Position numbers and translations under genes: made by a program | Part shown: positions 61,173 to 64,000 of the stretch, one piece after another | Position numbering within the stretch: position 1 is the stretch's first letter | How the letters are laid out: the number at the start of each line of letters is the position of its first letter | Notes under the pieces: generated by a model | What the model saw: the letters and a program-made list of their open reading frames with translations, nothing else | Told to the model about the DNA's origin: nothing | Database searches by the model: none | Assembly (NCBI RefSeq): GCF_900130015.1 | Contig: NZ_FQXS01000001.1 | Location: 124,001 to 188,000 of the forward strand | Length of the DNA stretch: 64,000 nucleotides | Direction: 5' to 3' | Source: Desulfofustis glycolicus DSM 9705 | GTDB taxonomy: Bacteria; Desulfobacterota; Desulfobulbia; Desulfobulbales; Desulfocapsaceae

Positions 61173-62075
61173 CTAGCCTCGCAGGTGCCGATCGTCCAGC
61201 AGGAGTTCTTTGAACGCGGCCTCCATCGCCTTGAGCGTGTCGAACGGGCCGATCTCCTTGCTCCACCCGCCGTTCTCGCTGCGCCGCCGGATGGTCATGG
61301 TGCCGCGGTCCATGCGGAACAGGGAGAAGCCGGCCGCTTCGAGCTTGTTCATGTCGTCGCTGCCGCCCTGCAGCACCGGGTCTTTGATAACGTCGCCGTC
61401 CTTGGCGATATCGGCCCGAAGCTGGTCGAGCGCCTGGACGATCGCGCCCCGGGACGTGTACTTGTAGCCGGAATTGCGTTCCTTGATGATCTGCTGCGAG
61501 AGCAGCTCGAAGGCCTGCGCAAAGTCGGCGCTGCATGTCCGCTCGACTTTTCTGAGTGCCACGCGGACGGTGTGCTGAATGTTCTCGCCGAGGTATTCCT
61601 TGACCGCCCGCTTGACATGACTGGCGGTCACCTTGCCTCTCGGTGCGCGCTTCCGGGCTTCGTCCCAGACGAGCCTGACCTTCTCCGGGTATTCCTTGAG
61701 CCGTGTCAGCGGCCTGACCTGGGCCTCGTTCAGGGGCAAGGCGGTGTCGATCGGATCGTCGGGAGAATGTCTACAATTTGTAGACATTTCTCCTTCGCCC
61801 TGGATTTGCAGCTGATCATACACGGCTGACGCGTCGATGAGCTGGTGCGCCCGGCCCTTTGACATATCCCACAGTTCTTTGCAGTACTGCTCGAAGGTGC
61901 GCCCGCTTTCGGTTCGGTACAGTCGTAGCCGGTTAATCTCCGCCAGCGCTCGACCGACCCGGTAGAATGCGGCGAAATCCCTGACGATCGTACGCTCGTG
62001 TTCGGCCAGCACCATTTGTTCCCTGGCGGTTAATGGTTTCTCGGGCGCTTCACGTGGAATGATGTGGTCTGTCAT
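61173..62075 (-). CDS. Early phage ParB/DNA-binding-like protein
   Basis: A 300-residue protein. RTFEQYCKELWDMSKGRAHQLIDASAVYDQL and LPLNEAQVRPLTRLKEYPEKVRLVWDEA ... GKVTASHVKRAVKEYL recall the HTH region of ParB-like phage proteins that precede the transposase in these phages. The C-terminal domain is mixed. Role in replication or partition is a guess. Overlaps the upstream gene by four bases. Confidence 0.65.
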   Translation of the reverse strand: MTDHIIPREAPEKPLTAREQMVLAEHERTIVRDFAAFYRVGRALAEINRLRLYRTESGRTFEQYCKELWDMSKGRAHQLIDASAVYDQLQIQGEGEMSTNCRHSPDDPIDTALPLNEAQVRPLTRLKEYPEKVRLVWDEARKRAPRGKVTASHVKRAVKEYLGENIQHTVRVALRKVERTCSADFAQAFELLSQQIIKERNSGYKYTSRGAIVQALDQLRADIAKDGDVIKDPVLQGGSDDMNKLEAAGFSLFRMDRGTMTIRRRSENGGWSKEIGPFDTLKAMEAAFKELLLDDRHLRG

Positions 62076-62317
62076 TGTGCCGTTCTCTCCGTTGGTTGTT
62101 TCATGTCTTCAGGCAGATGCAGGTAATCGGCGGGGCAACCCGCGTCGAGCAGATACTGCAGAACCGCCCTGTTGTTCCTGATCCCTCTGAGCGTCTCGGT
62201 AACCTGGGTGTCGTGTGTGAAATCGAGCGCTTTCTGGATATCCACCTGGCGTATCCGGTTCAGCACCATCCAAGCCTTAGCCTTTATCCGCTCTCTGGTT
62301 TTTCCCGTACCGCTCAC
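62072..62317 (-). CDS. Small basic early protein
   Basis: An 81-residue protein starting at a GTG (62317) that overlaps the preceding TGA (GTGA), with GGAGG seven bases upstream; the longer frame to 62383 lacks such a site. The helical body (AWMVLNRIRQVDIQKALDF, LRGIRNNRAVLQYLLDAGCPADYL) is not assigned. It is part of the tightly coupled early operon. Confidence 0.6.
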   Translation of the reverse strand: MSGTGKTRERIKAKAWMVLNRIRQVDIQKALDFTHDTQVTETLRGIRNNRAVLQYLLDAGCPADYLHLPEDMKQPTERTAQ

Positions 62318-62730
62318 AAATCCGCCTCCAGCTTCCGCATCTTCGCTCGTGATTCCCGAATCCGGTGGTACTCTTTGGCCCACAACAGCAGCTTGATATC
62401 CTTTTCGTCTATCACCCGGCAGCCGATCGGCGCGGCCAGAACCTGCAGCGGCAGGGACGACGCCCCGATCTCAGAGAAAATCGCAAGGGCGCTGGGCGAA
62501 GGGATGTGCTCGTGATCGTTCGGGTTCAGCCACTTTTCAAAGGTCGCCATCCGCAGGTGGTTTCCGTTTCCCTTCACCAACCGGACGCCGAACCGATCGG
62601 CCAGCCGGTTCATCAGATCCAGGAACTCCGCCCGCGATCGGCCGCTGTCGGCCACCACTTGGGCCATGCACTCTTTCAGCTCCCGGGTGATGTTGAAGCT
62701 CTTTCTGTCAAAAAGGTTGAGCTGCTTAAC
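62314..62730 (-). CDS. First early-operon protein, HTH-like
   Basis: A 138-residue protein. ELKECMAQVVADSGRSRAEFLDLMNRLADRFGVRLVKG and ATFEKWLNP resemble an HTH region of the kind found in phage early activators; a C-terminal helix (LLLWAKEYHRIRESRAKMRKLEADL) follows. The preferred start is ATG 62730, at the edge of the divergent region shared with the 62868 gene. It is the first gene of the leftward early operon, in the place of Mu ner. Confidence 0.6.
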   Translation of the reverse strand, partial: VKQLNLFDRKSFNITRELKECMAQVVADSGRSRAEFLDLMNRLADRFGVRLVKGNGNHLRMATFEKWLNPNDHEHIPSPSALAIFSEIGASSLPLQVLAAPIGCRVIDEKDIKLLLWAKEYHRIRESRAKMRKLEADL

Positions 62731-62867
62731 CATGCGACGCCCTCGTCGGTTTGCGCACCACCCTTTGGTTATGGGAATGGTTTGAAAAGACTGCCTGCCC
62801 CCTGTATATTTCGCGAAGGTCAATTGCACGAAACATCAAAGAGAAAACCTCACCAGGGAGCAGGCAC
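62731..62867. promoter_or_regulatory. Divergent early control region
   Basis: 137 bases between the leftward early operon and the rightward 62868 gene. It holds a TTCGCGAA palindrome (about 62807-62816) and AT-rich patches. Early promoters and repressor sites are expected here, but no clear -35/-10 pair can be assigned. Confidence 0.4.
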
Positions 62868-63401
62868 ATGGACAAAGACAGAATGAGAGAGCTGCTGCAG
62901 AAGATCGCCAACAGCCGAGCCGTGCCGATGTTCGACAGGGACTTCGGCGTGCCGGCAGAAGACGAGCAGCAGCTGAGAAACGATCTGTACGAGCTCGAGC
63001 AACGAGGATTCATCACAGCCCAGGTGATTTCTTCACGCATGCGCGAGACGTTCGGCCTGCCCTTAGACGTTGGCGAGATAAAGCTATCCAAGGAAGGCTG
63101 GGCCTTCCTTGAGGGAAAGCCGGAGAGCCAGACCGGCTCCGTTTCTACGGTGTTTAACATCAACACCAACGGCAACTCGACCCCGGCCTTTTCCTTCTCC
63201 AATGTCGGCAACCTCAACAACATAACCAACGCCGACGCCGACAAGATGCTGCAATCGATTCTGTCGGCAATCGCGCAATCGAACCTTCCCGAAAAAGAAC
63301 AGAACGGCTTGTCCTCTTCGGTGACCGCTCTCTTCAAAGCGGCGGCGCCGAACGTGGTCGCTTCCCTGTTGATAGGTGCGGTGCAGGCCATGGTTGCTTA
63401 G
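62868..63401 (+). CDS. Divergent phage protein, unknown
   Basis: A 177-residue protein on the plus strand, opposite to the rest of the phage. The N-terminal 80 residues look winged-helix-like (MRELLQKIANSRAVPMFDRDF, LYELEQRGFITAQVI, LSKEGWAFL); a Gly/Asn-rich linker (FNINTNGNST, NVGNLNNITN) joins a helical C-terminus. GGGAG precedes ATG 62868. Its direction at the immunity-proximal end fits a lysogeny-maintenance or accessory protein, but no repressor family is recognised. Confidence 0.6.
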   Translation: MDKDRMRELLQKIANSRAVPMFDRDFGVPAEDEQQLRNDLYELEQRGFITAQVISSRMRETFGLPLDVGEIKLSKEGWAFLEGKPESQTGSVSTVFNINTNGNSTPAFSFSNVGNLNNITNADADKMLQSILSAIAQSNLPEKEQNGLSSSVTALFKAAAPNVVASLLIGAVQAMVA

Positions 63402-63883
63402 CCCCGTGCCGAGCCCTGGGGTTCGTCCGCCCTGGTTGCGAGCAGCTCTCTGACGAGTAGCTGCAGGTTGACGCCGGGAGCAGAGAGCATGTTCTCGGCT
63501 TCTCGGAACAGCTGCTCGAAAAAGCCCCAGTTGGGACCGTCCTTCGGCATGAGCGCGCAGCAGAGAATAACGCGCTGATTCCGTTCGATCCTGTCGAGCT
63601 GCTTGCGCATGTTGTCCAGGCAGCTCTCCGGCGTGCCGGTGCTCTCGTCGCCGCCGGCCGCCTGCAGGAGATGGTAGACCTGTGCGATATCGAGACCGCG
63701 TTGCAGGCCGGTGCGAAACGCAGTGTCGCTTTCGGTTCCCGGAATAAAAGGGGAGGCCAGAAAGGGCGACTCTTTCAGCCCGAACCGAAGTCCGACCATG
63801 AGCCCGTCCCAGTAGTGTGCGGTGTTGCCTGAATCCCTGTCGTACACGGCCCTGAACAGCTCACGTGCCGATTTCGTTTTCAT
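63398..63883 (-). CDS. Left-end phage protein, unknown
   Basis: A 161-residue, mostly helical soluble protein (ARELFRAVYDRDSGN, DNMRKQLDRIERNQRVILCCAL, LLVRELLATR). GGAGG eight bases before ATG 63883 supports the start. Its stop overlaps the stop of the convergent 62868-63401 gene by four bases. No family is recognised. The phage repressor and left end should lie just beyond the window. Confidence 0.55.
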   Translation of the reverse strand: MKTKSARELFRAVYDRDSGNTAHYWDGLMVGLRFGLKESPFLASPFIPGTESDTAFRTGLQRGLDIAQVYHLLQAAGGDESTGTPESCLDNMRKQLDRIERNQRVILCCALMPKDGPNWGFFEQLFREAENMLSAPGVNLQLLVRELLATRADEPQGSARG

Positions 63884-64000
63884 CGTCCGAACCTCCTCTC
63901 GCTAACCATCCGATTAACGATGTAATTCTCACGTTGTTTTGGCTGCTAATTATTGATATTCTGCAAACAGTCAGCATGTTTGATTTCTGACATTGCGTAA

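Larger units (their letters stand above)
26631..64000 (-). mobile_element. Mu-like transposable prophage, siphovirus-type tail
   Basis: Nearly all genes run right to left in Mu order: transposase and ATPase, GemA, Mor, DksA-like protein, small and large terminase, DUF935 portal, gpF, gpG, protease/scaffold, capsid, tail, lysis, methylase. The proposed right end at 26631 starts TGAAGCGG, as I recall for the Mu right end, followed by repeat arrays. The other end is not reached; 37.4 kb are seen, close to a full Mu-like genome. Tail genes (tube, chaperone, long tape measure, no sheath) point to a non-contractile tail. All core modules look intact, so it may be inducible. Confidence 0.88.

Noticed and set aside
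63884-64000. Prophage left end within the window
   Set aside because: No repressor gene, TGTA/TACA-type terminus or copies of the right-end repeats are visible before the edge, so the end most likely lies beyond it.

Overview
The window joins a bacterial chromosome segment (about 1-26630) to a Mu-like transposable prophage (about 26631 to past the right edge). The host part is GC-rich and has an anaerobe's toolkit: a class I hybrid-cluster protein, an A-type flavodiiron protein, a membrane polyferredoxin, WrbA and a sigma-54 activator. Gene content and CRP/FNR-type boxes of the form TTGAC-N4-GTCAA suggest a Desulfobacterota sulfate reducer, perhaps near Desulfobulbales. This placement is inference; no 16S or dsr gene is visible.

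Host layout: fluoride channel crcB with a DUF190-CBS partner (365-2048); a PilZ-like gene (2251-2634); flavodiiron fprA (3108-4289); an RND pump and adaptor (4427-8892) divergent from a SulP anion transporter (9252-10865); hcp (11004-12665) divergent from a polyferredoxin (13102-14391); a leftward cluster of a TetR regulator, a VTT-flavin disulfide reductase fusion and an NtrC-like activator whose receiver has lost its key residues (14508-18864); glk; a CNNM/CorC-type protein; a small membrane protein behind a hairpin-rich leader (21994-22517); a J1-crystallin-like ADP-ribosylglycohydrolase homologue with wrbA; a Ca2+/Na+ exchanger; and a RelE/HTH toxin-antitoxin pair. Near-identical palindromes at 9080, 12826 and 13009 link the SulP/RND and hcp/polyferredoxin intergenic regions into one candidate nitrosative-stress or redox regulon.

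The prophage is read right to left. The early region (about 53.5-63.9 kb) has an early protein, a ParB-like protein, MuA-type transposase, MuB-type ATPase, a DUF3164 protein fused to an HTH, many small genes, GemA and a Mor-family activator. A terminator and a G11 tract (52182-52371) separate this from the late region. Late genes run: DksA/TraR zinc finger, DUF2730, gp26-like, small and large terminase, DUF935 portal, gpF, gpG, protease with a nested scaffold, decoration protein, capsid, gp36-like and gp37-like proteins, then a siphovirus-type tail (tube, chaperone, 1047-residue tape measure, tail-tip proteins, receptor-binding module). Lysis and envelope genes follow: a lipoprotein, a holin-like protein, a phospholipase A2-like protein and an M15 peptidase. 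A Dam-type methylase sits at the right end where Mu carries mom. No sheath or Mu-type baseplate gene is present, so a Mu-type head and replication module is joined to a non-contractile tail.

The most interesting points are a fossil of receptor-binding module exchange at 33392-33796 (a decayed second copy of the 3' end of the upstream tail gene), the iteron-like arrays and Mu-like TGAAGCGG end at 26631-26786, the hairpin-rich leader at 22385-22473, the phosphorylation-dead receiver, the phospholipase-like lysis gene and an apparently frameshifted membrane gene after mor.
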